A stretch of 64,000 bases of DNA from Pseudovibrio japonicus (GTDB taxonomy: Bacteria > Pseudomonadota > Alphaproteobacteria > Rhizobiales > Stappiaceae): contig NZ_BMXE01000005.1 in the NCBI RefSeq assembly GCF_014651595.1, forward strand, positions 62,001-126,000. Reading direction: 5' to 3'. The translations under genes and the position numbers were made by a program. Positions 7,573-16,419 of this stretch are shown piece after piece (positions within the stretch are counted from its first letter, which is position 1; every line of letters begins with the position of its first letter). The notes under the pieces were generated by a model, which saw nothing but the letters and a program-made list of their open reading frames with translations, did no database searches and was not told the origin of the DNA.

Positions 7573-8226
7573 TTACGCGAAGGCGTAGACGGCGGTCTTT
7601 TTTGTCTCGTTGTCTTCCAGCTCTCGCTGAACCGGAATTTCGTAGGTTTGCAGGTGTGTGAGTCGTGATGCGGGGAAGTAAGAGCGCTGTGGATCGCCAA
7701 CCAGTACGGGAACCGGTTTGATTTGGCGGTTTGCATCAAGCCAACCTAATACACTTGCTGTCATCTCCGGATCATAAAAGACGTCACCGCAACAGATCAG
7801 GTCATATTGGGCAAGAGAGCTTTTAAGAAGGTCTTGTGTGGTGACTTCAATTGTAACCTGATTCAGGTCTGCGTTGATAAGTGCAGAATCTGCAGCAAAC
7901 AGGTCAATGTCGGCAGCGACGGCAGAGGCTGCGCCAGCTTTCATGGCTGCGATGGCGACGAGGCCGGAGCCGCTGGCAAAGTCAAGGATGTGCTTGCCTC
8001 TGACCGTTTCCGGGTTGTCCAGAATGTAGCGTGCCAGTGCTTGCCCGCCTGCCCATGCAAATGCCCAGAAGGGGGAGGGAACACCGAGCTTTTCCAGCTC
8101 CTCTTCTCCCATACGCCACAGATCGACGCTTTCGTCGGCCAGGTGGAGGGAGAGGGACGGCGCATGTGGGACAGGGTGAATGCGTGTCTGTTCCAGAATA
8201 AAGCTGCGCCGATCCGTAATTGCCAT
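7573..8226 (-). CDS. METTL20-like protein methyltransferase
   Basis: A 217-residue class I SAM-dependent methyltransferase of the COG3897 group. The SAM-binding motif I reads ILDFASGSGLVAIAA near residues 79-93, motif II is AVAADID, and the CCGDVFYD post-motif is near 145-152. The PFWAFAWAGGQALARYI segment before motif I is typical of ETFbeta-lysine methyltransferases (METTL20) and their bacterial relatives, so methylation of electron-transfer flavoprotein lysines is the best guess. It directly follows the EVE-domain gene in the leftward cluster with a 6-bp gap, so the two are probably co-translated. Confidence 0.8.
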   Translation of the reverse strand: MAITDRRSFILEQTRIHPVPHAPSLSLHLADESVDLWRMGEEELEKLGVPSPFWAFAWAGGQALARYILDNPETVRGKHILDFASGSGLVAIAAMKAGAASAVAADIDLFAADSALINADLNQVTIEVTTQDLLKSSLAQYDLICCGDVFYDPEMTASVLGWLDANRQIKPVPVLVGDPQRSYFPASRLTHLQTYEIPVQRELEDNETKKTAVYAFA

Positions 8227-8232
8227 AGCAGA

Positions 8233-8673
8233 TCAGACCTCGGAAGGGTCCATGCCTGCCATCTCCAGAACCACAGCCCATTCTTCTGGCTTGACCGGCT
8301 GAACGGACAGGCGCATGGAGGTTACTAGAGCCATGTCGGAGAGGCGTTCCTCGGCCTTGACCTGCGCCAACGTGACTGTCTGCGGCAGGTCTTTAACGGC
8401 TTTGATATCAACGCATTCCCAGCGCGGATCGTCGGTTGTGGAATCCGGATGCACCAAGGCACACACTTCTACAATGCCGACGACTTCCTTGCCGATATTG
8501 GAGTGATAGAAGAAGCCGCGGTCGCCGATTTTCATATCGCGCATGAAGTTGCGGGCCTGATAGTTGCGTATGCCGTCCCACTCTTCGCCTTCTTCGCCCT
8601 TGGCTTTTTGTTGTTCCCAAGACCATTTGTTAGGTTCGGATTTGAACAGCCAGTATTGCAACGCTTCCTCCAT
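8233..8673 (-). CDS. EVE domain protein
   Basis: A 146-residue protein made of a single EVE domain (PUA-like fold), a family that binds modified bases in DNA or RNA. It begins with the characteristic YWLFKSEPNKWSWE and continues with WDGIRNYQARNFMRDMKIGD, the aromatic cage-forming region, and GFFYHSN. The ATG at 8673 was chosen because the conserved domain begins there; an upstream in-frame start at 8727 adds 18 non-conserved residues. It sits between YciI and the METTL20-like gene in a leftward group also holding gpsA and tsaD, a grouping common in alphaproteobacteria. A pseudoknot-like arrangement lies 40-100 bases upstream. Confidence 0.9.
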   Translation of the reverse strand: MEEALQYWLFKSEPNKWSWEQQKAKGEEGEEWDGIRNYQARNFMRDMKIGDRGFFYHSNIGKEVVGIVEVCALVHPDSTTDDPRWECVDIKAVKDLPQTVTLAQVKAEERLSDMALVTSMRLSVQPVKPEEWAVVLEMAGMDPSEV

Positions 8674-8712
8674 GTAAACTGTATGTGTGTTTTGATCGAA
8701 GTGATCGAGTCG

Positions 8713-8772
8713 ATGTTTCGGGAACACACAGTAAATGGAGCACCAGCTTTTCGAAACATGGCGTGTGCTCCA
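8713..8772 (-). promoter_or_regulatory. Pseudoknot-like structure upstream of the EVE gene
   Basis: Two perfect 8-bp inverted repeats interleave. ATGTTTCG (8713-8720) pairs with CGAAACAT (8752-8759), and TGGAGCAC (8736-8743) pairs with GTGCTCCA (8765-8772). The arm order 1-2-1'-2' is that of a pseudoknot, or of two mutually exclusive hairpins. It lies in the gap between yciI and the EVE gene, in the likely leader of the latter. Confidence 0.45.
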
Positions 8773-8808
8773 GTTTAGATATGTTGTAAAACGTAACTTA
8801 CAGCAAAA

Positions 8809-9099
8809 TTACATTTCCGGGTTCTTTAATACCCAGTTCCATGGGCGGATCTCAACAGATTCAAACAGGCCTGCGAGAGCGTATGGGTCTTCGTTCGCCA
8901 CTGCCAGTGCTTCGTCGCGGTTTGCAGCTTCAATAATGACCAGCGAACCGGTTGGGGACACAAGATCATCACACATGAATGGACCAGCACCTTTCAGCCG
9001 ATCACCAAGACCGTTCAGGAAGTTGAGGTGCTCTTCGCGGGTCTTCTGACGAAGCTCTACCGAATGGGGCTTGTCTGTGCAGATGAGAGCGTACAGCAT
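8809..9099 (-). CDS. YciI family protein
   Basis: A 96-residue protein of the YciI family (ferredoxin-like, dimeric alpha-beta barrel fold). It starts MLYALICTDKPHSVELRQKTREEHLNFL, with the conserved R..TR..HL..L pattern, and has the conserved GSLVIIEAANRDEALAVANEDPYALAGLF segment with the family's DP motif. The catalytic role of these proteins is not established. It lies downstream of gpsA on the same strand (85-bp gap holding a weak hairpin) and upstream of the EVE gene. Confidence 0.88.
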   Translation of the reverse strand: MLYALICTDKPHSVELRQKTREEHLNFLNGLGDRLKGAGPFMCDDLVSPTGSLVIIEAANRDEALAVANEDPYALAGLFESVEIRPWNWVLKNPEM

Positions 9100-9133
9100 A
9101 TTGGATACTCCAGTAGCGGGATTTCAACCCAAC

Positions 9134-9159
9134 CTTTAAAACCCTGATTTCTAATCAGG
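9134..9159 (-). terminator. Weak terminator after gpsA
   Basis: Stem CCTGATT / AATCAGG with a 3-base loop, followed on the minus strand by a GTTTTAAA tract. It lies 26 bp after the gpsA stop, so it may lower but not abolish read-through into yciI. Confidence 0.5.
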
Positions 9160-9184
9160 TAAATCTGACTTTATGTGGATTCTG

Positions 9185-10195
9185 TTAGGGGTGGGTCTCT
9201 CGTTTGAGGGGGCGCGTCATTAAGTCGCTTAGTGCTTGTGCGACATCGATCTTACCGGCCACAATCTGAGAAACCGCTCTGGCAATTGGCATTTCGACGC
9301 CGTGTTTGTCGGCCAAGTCTACCGCGATATTGGCTGAGTGTGCGCCCTCTGCAAGCTTTTGGCCCGGTGCGACGAGCTCTTCCGGTTTTCTGCCCTGACC
9401 GATCTTGAGGCCGAACGCGAAGTTGCGTGACTGTGTAGAGGAACAGCTCAGTACGAGATCGCCCAGACCGGACAGACCGGTGAGGGTTTCACTTCTTGCG
9501 TTCAATGCCATGCCGAGACGTGTTAGTTCTGCAAAACCACGTGCGGTGAGGGCTGCCTGTGCGCTGGCGCCGAGGCCGTAGCCGATGGCAGCGCCACATG
9601 CGATGGCCAGAACGTTCTTGAGAGCACCGCCGATCTGGACGCCGATGAGGTCATCGGTTGCGTAGGGGCGGAAACTGTTAGACGCCAATGCTGCGGAAAG
9701 CTGATCTGCGACTGCGCCATCTTCCGCTGCGATTGTCACGGCAGTGGGCAGGCCTTTGGTCACATCGCTCGCGAAGCTTGGGCCGGACAGGGCTGCTGGA
9801 ATTGCGTCTGGTGCGACGGACTTGATGATTTCGGAAAGCAATCGGCCAGTCTTTTGCTCGATGCCCTTCGCGCAGAGCACAATGGGCGTTTCCGGTTTGA
9901 GAAACGGTCTGATTGCCTCGGTCATTGCGCGGGTTGTCTGTGCTGGTGTGACGAGCAGCAGAGCGTCGGCGTCTCTGACAGCTTCTTCCAGGCTATCGGT
10001 TGCCGTGATCTGCTCTGTCCACTGGATGCCGGGCAGGTATTTCGGATTTTGCTTGCTGGTGTTGATTGCGGTGACAGTCTCCGCATCACGCGCCCATATG
10101 ATGGCGTCACGACCTGCTCTTGCAGCTGCCAGAGCGAGCGCAGTTCCCCAAGATCCTCCGCCAATTACAGCGATCTTGTTCAGAGCAGTGGTCAT
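9185..10195 (-). CDS. gpsA: NAD(P)-dependent glycerol-3-phosphate dehydrogenase
   Basis: A 336-residue cytoplasmic enzyme that reduces dihydroxyacetone phosphate to sn-glycerol 3-phosphate for phospholipid synthesis. The N-terminal dinucleotide motif is IAVIGGGSWGTALALAAA (residues 8-25). The substrate domain has LCAKGIEQKTGRLLSE, LSGPSFASDVTKGLPTAV and the signature IGGALKNVLAIACGAAIGYGLG, whose lysine is the catalytic residue of the family. Length is normal. The Nudix gene lies 10 bp upstream on the same strand, and tsaD is further upstream beyond repeat copy B. Confidence 0.95.
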   Translation of the reverse strand: MTTALNKIAVIGGGSWGTALALAAARAGRDAIIWARDAETVTAINTSKQNPKYLPGIQWTEQITATDSLEEAVRDADALLLVTPAQTTRAMTEAIRPFLKPETPIVLCAKGIEQKTGRLLSEIIKSVAPDAIPAALSGPSFASDVTKGLPTAVTIAAEDGAVADQLSAALASNSFRPYATDDLIGVQIGGALKNVLAIACGAAIGYGLGASAQAALTARGFAELTRLGMALNARSETLTGLSGLGDLVLSCSSTQSRNFAFGLKIGQGRKPEELVAPGQKLAEGAHSANIAVDLADKHGVEMPIARAVSQIVAGKIDVAQALSDLMTRPLKRETHP

Positions 10196-10205
10196 GTTGT
10201 TTTCC

Positions 10206-10688
10206 TTATCGGATAATGTTCAATCGTTCACAGAGCTGTTCGAGAGGGAGACCGAACCCGCCTAGCATTGTTAAGCTGGACTTAGTTGTGTTGTCTGCCA
10301 AATCAACCCAGAGGAAGCGAAAGAGTATGGGATCTCCACCGTCATTTGGGCTCATTTCGTAATGATCCCATGTTTGCTTCGCCTTATGGGTGACCTTGAC
10401 GTGAAAGAAAGCGCTACGATGTAGTTCCTGACCCTCTGTTCGGTCATCTTCATAAAGGTACTCACGCTTGTCAAACTGTTCCAGCGCACCGGTCACTGCC
10501 AGGCCGGTTTCTTCTTCAAACTCGCGCTTTGCGGCAATGAGATAACTTTCGCCGGGGTCCACCGTTCCACCAGGTACCTGGAACTCTCCTGAAAGGTCTG
10601 TTTCCGGTTCCTTGAATACGAGGAGGTGTGTGCCGCAGGTCATGTAGACGTAAGCTTTGTGCCGAGGCTGTAGTGCTGTTTTTTCCAT
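10206..10688 (-). CDS. Nudix hydrolase
   Basis: A 160-residue Nudix protein. The Nudix box is complete: G-x5-E-x7-REF-EEE-x-GL, spanning GTVDPGESYLIAAKREFEEE at about residues 41-60. The family cleaves nucleoside diphosphates linked to another moiety; the substrate here is unknown. It sits between tsaD and gpsA, which are close neighbours in many alphaproteobacteria, and repeat copy B lies 126 bp upstream of its start in the same orientation. The initiation region has no obvious ribosome site. Together this suggests a gene inserted into a conserved cluster. Confidence 0.88.
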   Translation of the reverse strand: MEKTALQPRHKAYVYMTCGTHLLVFKEPETDLSGEFQVPGGTVDPGESYLIAAKREFEEETGLAVTGALEQFDKREYLYEDDRTEGQELHRSAFFHVKVTHKAKQTWDHYEMSPNDGGDPILFRFLWVDLADNTTKSSLTMLGGFGLPLEQLCERLNIIR

Positions 10689-10814
10689 GAGTCAATCAAC
10701 GCAATGCTTTGAATATTTGGCGGATGTTATGCGGAGGACTTTGTCTCAGGCAAGGCGTGAAGCGGTTTTGTACATGATAAGCAGCAAGACGTTGGTACTA
10801 TTGAAACGCCGTTT

Positions 10815-11233
10815 AGCACCGCATGGCATTCCATGCAGTGTTTGACCAAGATTTCCCGAGGAACGGGATGGGCAAGGCGAGCAGGCAGTGCCTGCGCTAC
10901 TTTTTAGTTTAGTTTCTTCGGCATTGGCTGTCGCCTTGCCCGGACGTTTTTGTAGGAGGCTATGGCCAAGCTCCAATAGGCGCTTTGAGAAGGTGATCCC
11001 GACTGATGCAGGTACCTCCCAGTGTTGACGCCCTTTGGTTTGGCCGCGCATCCGCCCGCCCCAACACTGTTGGCGTTTGGGCAACCTCCACGGACCTGCT
11101 GCGAAATACGTTACCCTCCACAGTAGCCCCATCCAGCTCGCACCAGCTTGAGGGACGTTCCCCCAAACTGCCCGTTGCATGAGCTTGATACACAGTTTGC
11201 ACGTGTCTTGGGGGAGGGGGATAAGTTTTTGAC
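10815..11233 (-). repeat. Dispersed structured element, copy B
   Basis: About 419 bp on the minus strand, aligning with copy A (361-772) from the CAAAAACTTATCCCCC start to the GCCATGCGGTGCT end. A run of about 60 bases around 10910-10970 differs from copy A at one position only. The hairpins are kept: AGTGTTG/CAACACT arms (plus-strand 11062-11068 and 11021-11027), the GCAGGCAGTGCCTGC palindrome (10881-10895) and the GCATGG/CCATGC hairpin at the 3' end. It lies between the tsaD terminator and the Nudix gene. A 165-codon open frame crosses it but is not supported as a gene. Confidence 0.8.
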
Positions 11234-11243
11234 CGAACGACAT

Positions 11244-11272
11244 AAAAAATCCCGCAGGTGCTGCGGGATTTC
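11244..11272 (-). terminator. tsaD terminator
   Basis: Stem ATCCCGCAG / CTGCGGGAT with a 3-base loop, followed on the minus strand by a run of T residues. It lies 38 bp after the tsaD stop and separates tsaD transcription from repeat copy B and the Nudix-gpsA genes. Confidence 0.85.
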
Positions 11273-11309
11273 GAAAGTGCGTTCGTGCTGATTGGCTCTA
11301 TGGCGGTGG

Positions 11310-12425
11310 TTAGACCTTCGCGCCTTTGCGGCCAAAGCCGACGACGCTTTCGGATTTTTTGTCGAGTGGCCAGCGAGGACGGGGGGCTTCGTTCATGTCG
11401 TCGCCAATCCCGTTTTGCTCCAGAATGGACGGGTCTTCGGCTGCCAGCTGTCTCAGGCGCTCGGCACCGGCCCATGCGATCATGGCGGCGTTATCTGTGC
11501 ATAGTTTGTGTGGTGGGGCGATCAGTTCTGCATGTTGCTCTGCTGCAACCTGATTGAGACGCGTGCGAATTGCTTCGTTTGCTGCCACACCGCCTGCGAT
11601 GACCATCTTTGGTGGTGTATCCGGATAGCGGTCCTTGAACAGCTGGAAGGCACGTGCGCTGCGTTGGCCGACGACATCCGCCACGGCTTCCTGAAAGGAT
11701 GCGCACAGATTGTTGACGGTTTGCTCGCTGACTGGTTCTTCCTTCAGCGCTGCGGTGCGCACGGCGGTTTTGAGACCAGCAAAGGACATGTCGAGGCCGG
11801 GGCGGTCAAGCAGTGGGCGCGGCAGTTTGTAGACGGTTGGGTCACCAAGTTTTGCAGCTTTTTCTACAGCCGGGCCGCCGGGATAAGGCAGGCCGAGGAG
11901 TTTGGCTGTTTTATCGAAAGCTTCGCCGATTGCATCATCGATCGTGGTGCCGAGTCGCTCGTATTCCCCAAGAGCTTTTACGAGGAGATACTGCGTGTGT
12001 CCGCCGGAGACGAGGAGTAGCAGGAATGGGAACTCAACCTGATCCGTCATGCGGGCTGTCAGGGCGTGACCTTCCAAATGATTTACTGCAATCAATGGTT
12101 TGTTGATCGCCATCGCAATGGATTTTGCTGTCATCAGGCCCACAATGACGCCGCCAATGAGGCCGGGGCCTGCGGTTGCGGTGACTGCGGAGAGATTGGA
12201 GTAATTCACATTTGCCGTTTTCATCGCCTGTTCTACGATACCATCCAGCAACTGAATATGGGCGCGCGCGGCAATCTCTGGTACAACACCGCCGAACGGT
12301 GTGTGCTTATCGATTTGAGAATGCACCACGTTGGACAAAATTTCGCATTTGCCATCTTGATCAATCTCAAGGACAGCGGCGGCAGTTTCGTCACAACTCG
12401 TTTCGATGCCGAGGATGGTCAGCAC
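11310..12425 (-). CDS. tsaD: tRNA N6-threonylcarbamoyladenosine transferase
   Basis: A 371-residue Kae1/TsaD ATPase-fold protein. With TsaB and TsaE it transfers threonylcarbamoyl from TC-AMP to A37 of ANN-reading tRNAs. The N-terminus [16 protein letters not shown], the metal-ligand pair in [10 protein letters not shown] near residue 115, the [10 protein letters not shown] loop and the [12 protein letters not shown] motif near the C-terminus are all present. It is divergently transcribed from hemC across a 125-bp gap, a common alphaproteobacterial arrangement. Its own terminator isolates it from the Nudix-gpsA genes downstream. Confidence 0.95.
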   Translation of the reverse strand: MLTILGIETSCDETAAAVLEIDQDGKCEILSNVVHSQIDKHTPFGGVVPEIAARAHIQLLDGIVEQAMKTANVNYSNLSAVTATAGPGLIGGVIVGLMTAKSIAMAINKPLIAVNHLEGHALTARMTDQVEFPFLLLLVSGGHTQYLLVKALGEYERLGTTIDDAIGEAFDKTAKLLGLPYPGGPAVEKAAKLGDPTVYKLPRPLLDRPGLDMSFAGLKTAVRTAALKEEPVSEQTVNNLCASFQEAVADVVGQRSARAFQLFKDRYPDTPPKMVIAGGVAANEAIRTRLNQVAAEQHAELIAPPHKLCTDNAAMIAWAGAERLRQLAAEDPSILEQNGIGDDMNEAPRPRWPLDKKSESVVGFGRKGAKV

Positions 12426-12550
12426 GTTTTGGTCTCCTTTGGCCGCATGGTTTTTGTCGTTCTCTCATGCGAAAAGCATGGTTGATTTCGCGGGCCGATG
12501 ATTTTATGTCGCTCATCTAACATGAGCCCCTAGCATTGGGAATGTGATCC

Positions 12551-13474
12551 TTGCAAACAAAACCTATAAGAATTGGTACACGTGGAAGCGCCCTGGCACT
12601 GGCTCAGGCGCATGAAACACGCGCTCGTCTCGCGAAGGCACACGGGTTAACCGATGATGACTTCGAGATTGTTGTTATAAAGACAACGGGAGACCAAATT
12701 CAAGATAGGCCTCTTTCCGAAGCTGGCGGCAAAGGCCTGTTTACCAAGGAAATTGAGGAAGCTTTGCTGGATAAGTCCATTGATTTGGCGGTGCACTCTT
12801 CCAAAGATATGCCGACAGTTCTTCCTGATGGTCTGGGCATGACTGCTTACCTTCCACGTGAAGATGTGCGTGATGCTTTCATTTCGCCGAAGGTGGAGAA
12901 GCTGACTGATCTTCCACAGGGAGCCGTGGTTGGGTCTTCCAGCCTGCGTCGTCAGGCACAGATTAAACGTCTGCGTCCTGATCTGGACGTCGTGATGTAC
13001 CGTGGTAATCTGCAAACCCGTTTGCGTAAGCTGGATGAAGGGGTGGTTGATGCAACTTTCCTGGCTTATGCTGGCCTGCGCCGTCTGGGGCAGGGGGATC
13101 TGGTGACATCGCTAATGGATCTGGAGCACTTCCTGCCAGCGGTTGGTCAGGGTGCCATTGGCATTGAGGCGCGTCTTGGGGATGAAGAGACGGCACGCAT
13201 TCTTGCGCCGATCCATCACGCCGAGACTGAAAGCCGACTTCTGCTGGAGCGGGCTTATCTGGCCGAGATGGATGGGTCGTGCCGGACGCCGATTGCCGGT
13301 CTTTCGCACGTTGAAGGGGATCGCATCCGCTTCCGTGGGGAGGTGATCAAGCCGGATGGCAGCCAAACACACACGGTGGAAGGTGAAGGCCTGTTGAGTG
13401 ATGCGGAAGAGATTGGCCGCGAACTGGGCAAAGAGCTGAAAGCCAAATCCGGTCCAAACTTTCTGGAGCTCTGA
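12551..13474 (+). CDS. hemC: Hydroxymethylbilane synthase (porphobilinogen deaminase)
   Basis: A 307-residue enzyme that joins four porphobilinogens into hydroxymethylbilane in haem synthesis. The N-terminus [15 protein letters not shown] is the family signature, the [24 protein letters not shown] and AVHSSKDMP segments form the active site, and the cysteine in [10 protein letters not shown] carries the dipyrromethane cofactor. The start is a TTG, preceded at nine bases by GGGA; it gives the standard N-terminal length and no ATG fits better. The stop overlaps the hemD start by one base (TGATG). Confidence 0.94.
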   Translation: MQTKPIRIGTRGSALALAQAHETRARLAKAHGLTDDDFEIVVIKTTGDQIQDRPLSEAGGKGLFTKEIEEALLDKSIDLAVHSSKDMPTVLPDGLGMTAYLPREDVRDAFISPKVEKLTDLPQGAVVGSSSLRRQAQIKRLRPDLDVVMYRGNLQTRLRKLDEGVVDATFLAYAGLRRLGQGDLVTSLMDLEHFLPAVGQGAIGIEARLGDEETARILAPIHHAETESRLLLERAYLAEMDGSCRTPIAGLSHVEGDRIRFRGEVIKPDGSQTHTVEGEGLLSDAEEIGRELGKELKAKSGPNFLEL

Positions 13475-14169
13475 TGAATATACTCGTGACCCGTCCTCAG
13501 CCACAGGCAGGTAAAACTGCTCAGAAGCTGATTGCTATGGGACACGATGTAATTGTTGAGCCGATGCTACGTTTCCAGCCGCTGACCGTTAACAGGGATG
13601 TGGCTGGGGATGCCAAAGCGATTGCTGTGACGAGCGCCAATGCGATTGAGGCTCTGGCCGTCAATGGTCTGGTTGATCAGTTGCAGCACCTTCCTGTCTA
13701 TTCTGTGGGTGAGGCGACAGCCAATGCTGCAGAGACTTCCGGTTTCCAAAATGTGTTCAAGGCAGAAGGGGATGTTGGTTCCCTTGGCCGACTGATCGCG
13801 AGCAGTGGTCAGCAGGGGCCTGTCTTCTATCCTGCTGCGGTTGATCGTAGTGGAGACCTTGCCGGGCAACTTAAGCAACAGGGGATTGCCTGCCATTTGA
13901 CGGAAGTTTATCAAATGGCGGCTGTGACGGGTTTTTCTGAGACGACCCGTGAACAGATTCATGCTGGAACAGTGGATTGTGCATTGTTTTATTCTCTGCG
14001 AACAATTCAAATTTTTCTCATGATTGCAAAACTTGAAAAAACCACAGTGTTTCTTAACTCTATGAAAGCATTATGTGTTTCTAAGCGGGTTGCGGAACAA
14101 GCTGCGGTGTTCGGGGAAGTTTTGACTGCAAAAGCGCCTAGTGAGGATGGTTTGTTTGAACTTCTTTGA
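13474..14169 (+). CDS. hemD: Uroporphyrinogen-III synthase
   Basis: A 231-residue HemD-family protein that cyclises hydroxymethylbilane to uroporphyrinogen III. The start NILVTRPQPQAGKTAQKL and the AIAVTSANAIEAL, YSVGEATANAAETSGF and DCALFYSLRTIQIF segments match the two-lobed fold. The family is poorly conserved in sequence; the call rests on these motifs plus its place directly after hemC with a 1-bp overlap and before the mitofilin/HemY pair. Confidence 0.9.
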   Translation: MNILVTRPQPQAGKTAQKLIAMGHDVIVEPMLRFQPLTVNRDVAGDAKAIAVTSANAIEALAVNGLVDQLQHLPVYSVGEATANAAETSGFQNVFKAEGDVGSLGRLIASSGQQGPVFYPAAVDRSGDLAGQLKQQGIACHLTEVYQMAAVTGFSETTREQIHAGTVDCALFYSLRTIQIFLMIAKLEKTTVFLNSMKALCVSKRVAEQAAVFGEVLTAKAPSEDGLFELL

Positions 14170-14385
14170 GCTGCCATAAGTTGAGAGGAAGTGATTTGGA
14201 CTTTTCCGGCCCCACTGGAGGAGTTATCGTTTTTTGGCAAGGTGCTAATTCTCCCTGATAGTAGTTTGCTGATGGGATGCTTATGTTAGTGAAAAGGCCT
14301 CTTCGGATGCCTTATCAAGTTTGCGTGCGTATAAAACTTGGCGCGGCTGGAAACTGCTTGAAACGCGCCATTCTAGGAGGTTTTG

Positions 14386-16398
14386 ATGGCTGCTGATGAT
14401 AAAAAGGGTGGGAACTCCACCGGGGCAGGCTCGGGTGGTGGCAACTCATCACGGAAATCTCCACTCTCTGGCGGGTCTCGTAAGCCAGTGGTGATTGATC
14501 TGCCTGCAAAAGACGTTTCCAAGAGTGACAAGCCGGCCGCAAATGCTGGTGGCGCCGGAGCCAAGCCAACCGCGAGCAAGACGGCTTCATCCAAGCCGGG
14601 TTCTGTTCCGCCGACTGGTAAACAACAATCACAAACATCCGCGAAGAGTGAAAAAACTGAAGCGACTAAAGCTGGCGATGCGAAGCCTGCAACAGGTGCA
14701 AAGCCAGCTATGGGCGCTAAGTCTTCCTCAACCTCAACCTCAACCTCAACCAAGCCAACTGCCGCTGCTACTAGCGCGAAGGCTGCGGGTGATGAGAAAA
14801 AGACTGCTGCTGAGGAGAAGAAACCAGCAGCGGGTGAGAAGGCGACAACCGGAACAACTGCGACCAGCGCTGCAAAGCCTGCTGCAGGTGCAAAGACCGG
14901 CACGTCCAGTGCTTCTGACAAGACAGCTGCTGCCGGTAAAACTACGGCCACATCGGCTGGCAAGGAACCTGTGAAGGGCAAAGATGGTGCTGGATCAGGG
15001 GGTGGCAAGGATACGCCTCCACCGCCGCCTCCATCTGGTAAGGGACCAGGAGGTCCTTCTGACAAGCCTCCGCGCCCGCCTAAACAAGGTGCTGGCTTTG
15101 GTGCCATGCTTGGTGCTGGTGTGATCGGCGCGTTGATCGTTGTTGGCGCTGGGGTTGGTTTGCATCAGGTTGGTGCGCTGCAGATGATCGGGGCAGGTTC
15201 CCAGCAGAATGCTGAGGAAATTCAGACGCTCTTGCAGACTTCTCAGACCCGATATTCGCAGCTGGAGCAGCAAAATTCCCAGCTAGCGCAACAGGTCTCT
15301 GATCTACGTGAACATGCAACAGGCACTTTTGCGGCGAAAGAGACGCTTGATAACCTGAGTGCGCAGCTTGCGACGATCCAGCAGGAAACCAGCAGTAAGC
15401 TGAGTGATGCGACTGCTAGTGTGACCAACCAGGTGCAGGAGCAGATTTCTACGCTGGATGCGGAGATCAAAGAGCTCAATGACCTCATCGCAAACGGTGC
15501 AGCAGGTGATGGTGCGGCTGTTGCGAGCCTGAAGAATACTCAGGATGAGCTTGCTAAGCAGGTTCATGATCTGGCGACGACCACGCAGCAGAACACCCAG
15601 CAGGCTCTGGAAAGTGTGCAGGGTAGTCTGACAGATCTGCAAGGGCAGTTTCAGGCATTACAGGATGCACCGACGCAGCTGAAAGATCTGGGTTCTCAAC
15701 TTGCTGTGACAAGTTCCAAGGTGGATGAAGCCCTTGCACAGATTGGCAAGGTGACCGCGGAACAGCAGGTTCTGGATGGTAAGATCACAGCTCTCTCCGA
15801 GACAGATGCCCAGACGACACAACAGATGACCGCGCGGGTTGACCGGATGGAACAGGCTCTTGGCACTGCAAGCGCTCAAGAACGTGCTGCTCGCGCCATT
15901 GCGATTGCTTCGTTGAGCAATGCGGTGGACTCTGGTGAAAGCTATGAGGCCGAACTTGCTGCCGTTGAAGCTGTGTTGCCGGATGATGCTGCTGAGCTGG
16001 CACCACTGAAGGCGACTGCGGCGACTGGTATTCCTACTTCTGCTGCATTGATCGCTGGTTTTGGGCAGGTTGCGCGTGACATGAGTGCTGTGTCGCTCAC
16101 CAGCGCGGATGATGGTGTGGTCGACCGCCTGTTCTCCAGCGCCAAATCGCTTGTTTCTATCCGCACGCCAAACGACAGTGAAGGCACGAGTTCGGGTGCT
16201 GTGCTTGGCACCATGGAAGCGCGGGTTTCTGCGGGCGATCTTACCGGAGCAATGACTGCTTATGATGCTTTGCCAGAACCTATGCAGCAGGTTGGGGCGA
16301 CATGGGCAGAGCAGGTGAAAGCCCGTTTGGCTGCAGATGAATTGGTGAAGAAGATCACCGCGCAAGTTTTGAAGTCGCTTGTTTCTGAAAACAAGTAG
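14386..16398 (+). CDS. Mitofilin-like (COG4223) inner-membrane protein
   Basis: A 670-residue protein of the bacterial mitofilin (Mic60-like) group found next to hemD and HemY in alphaproteobacteria. Residues 1 to about 235 are a low-complexity Ala/Lys/Ser/Thr/Gly-rich cytoplasmic tail with a proline run. A single membrane segment follows (GAMLGAGVIGALIVVGAGVGL, about 238-258), then a long periplasmic coiled coil to about 490 and a C-terminal mitofilin-type helical region. Mic60 homologues are linked to inner-membrane shaping. ATG 14386 was chosen because AGGAGG lies five bases upstream. A hexanucleotide tandem repeat sits inside the low-complexity tail. The HemY-like gene follows after 21 bp. 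Confidence 0.88.
   Translation: MAADDKKGGNSTGAGSGGGNSSRKSPLSGGSRKPVVIDLPAKDVSKSDKPAANAGGAGAKPTASKTASSKPGSVPPTGKQQSQTSAKSEKTEATKAGDAKPATGAKPAMGAKSSSTSTSTSTKPTAAATSAKAAGDEKKTAAEEKKPAAGEKATTGTTATSAAKPAAGAKTGTSSASDKTAAAGKTTATSAGKEPVKGKDGAGSGGGKDTPPPPPPSGKGPGGPSDKPPRPPKQGAGFGAMLGAGVIGALIVVGAGVGLHQVGALQMIGAGSQQNAEEIQTLLQTSQTRYSQLEQQNSQLAQQVSDLREHATGTFAAKETLDNLSAQLATIQQETSSKLSDATASVTNQVQEQISTLDAEIKELNDLIANGAAGDGAAVASLKNTQDELAKQVHDLATTTQQNTQQALESVQGSLTDLQGQFQALQDAPTQLKDLGSQLAVTSSKVDEALAQIGKVTAEQQVLDGKITALSETDAQTTQQMTARVDRMEQALGTASAQERAARAIAIASLSNAVDSGESYEAELAAVEAVLPDDAAELAPLKATAATGIPTSAALIAGFGQVARDMSAVSLTSADDGVVDRLFSSAKSLVSIRTPNDSEGTSSGAVLGTMEARVSAGDLTGAMTAYDALPEPMQQVGATWAEQVKARLAADELVKKITAQVLKSLVSENK
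14726..14751 (+). repeat. Hexanucleotide tandem repeat inside the mitofilin-like gene
   Basis: Four copies of CCTCAA encode a Ser-Thr-Ser-Thr run in the low-complexity cytoplasmic tail. Because the unit is six bases, copy-number change would keep the reading frame. Confidence 0.8.
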
Positions 16399-16419
16399 TA
16401 TCGGAAAGGAGCGAAGGAC

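Noticed and set aside
14726-14751. CRISPR-like or functional repeat array
   Set aside because: It is a coding hexanucleotide repeat inside a low-complexity protein tail, without spacers.
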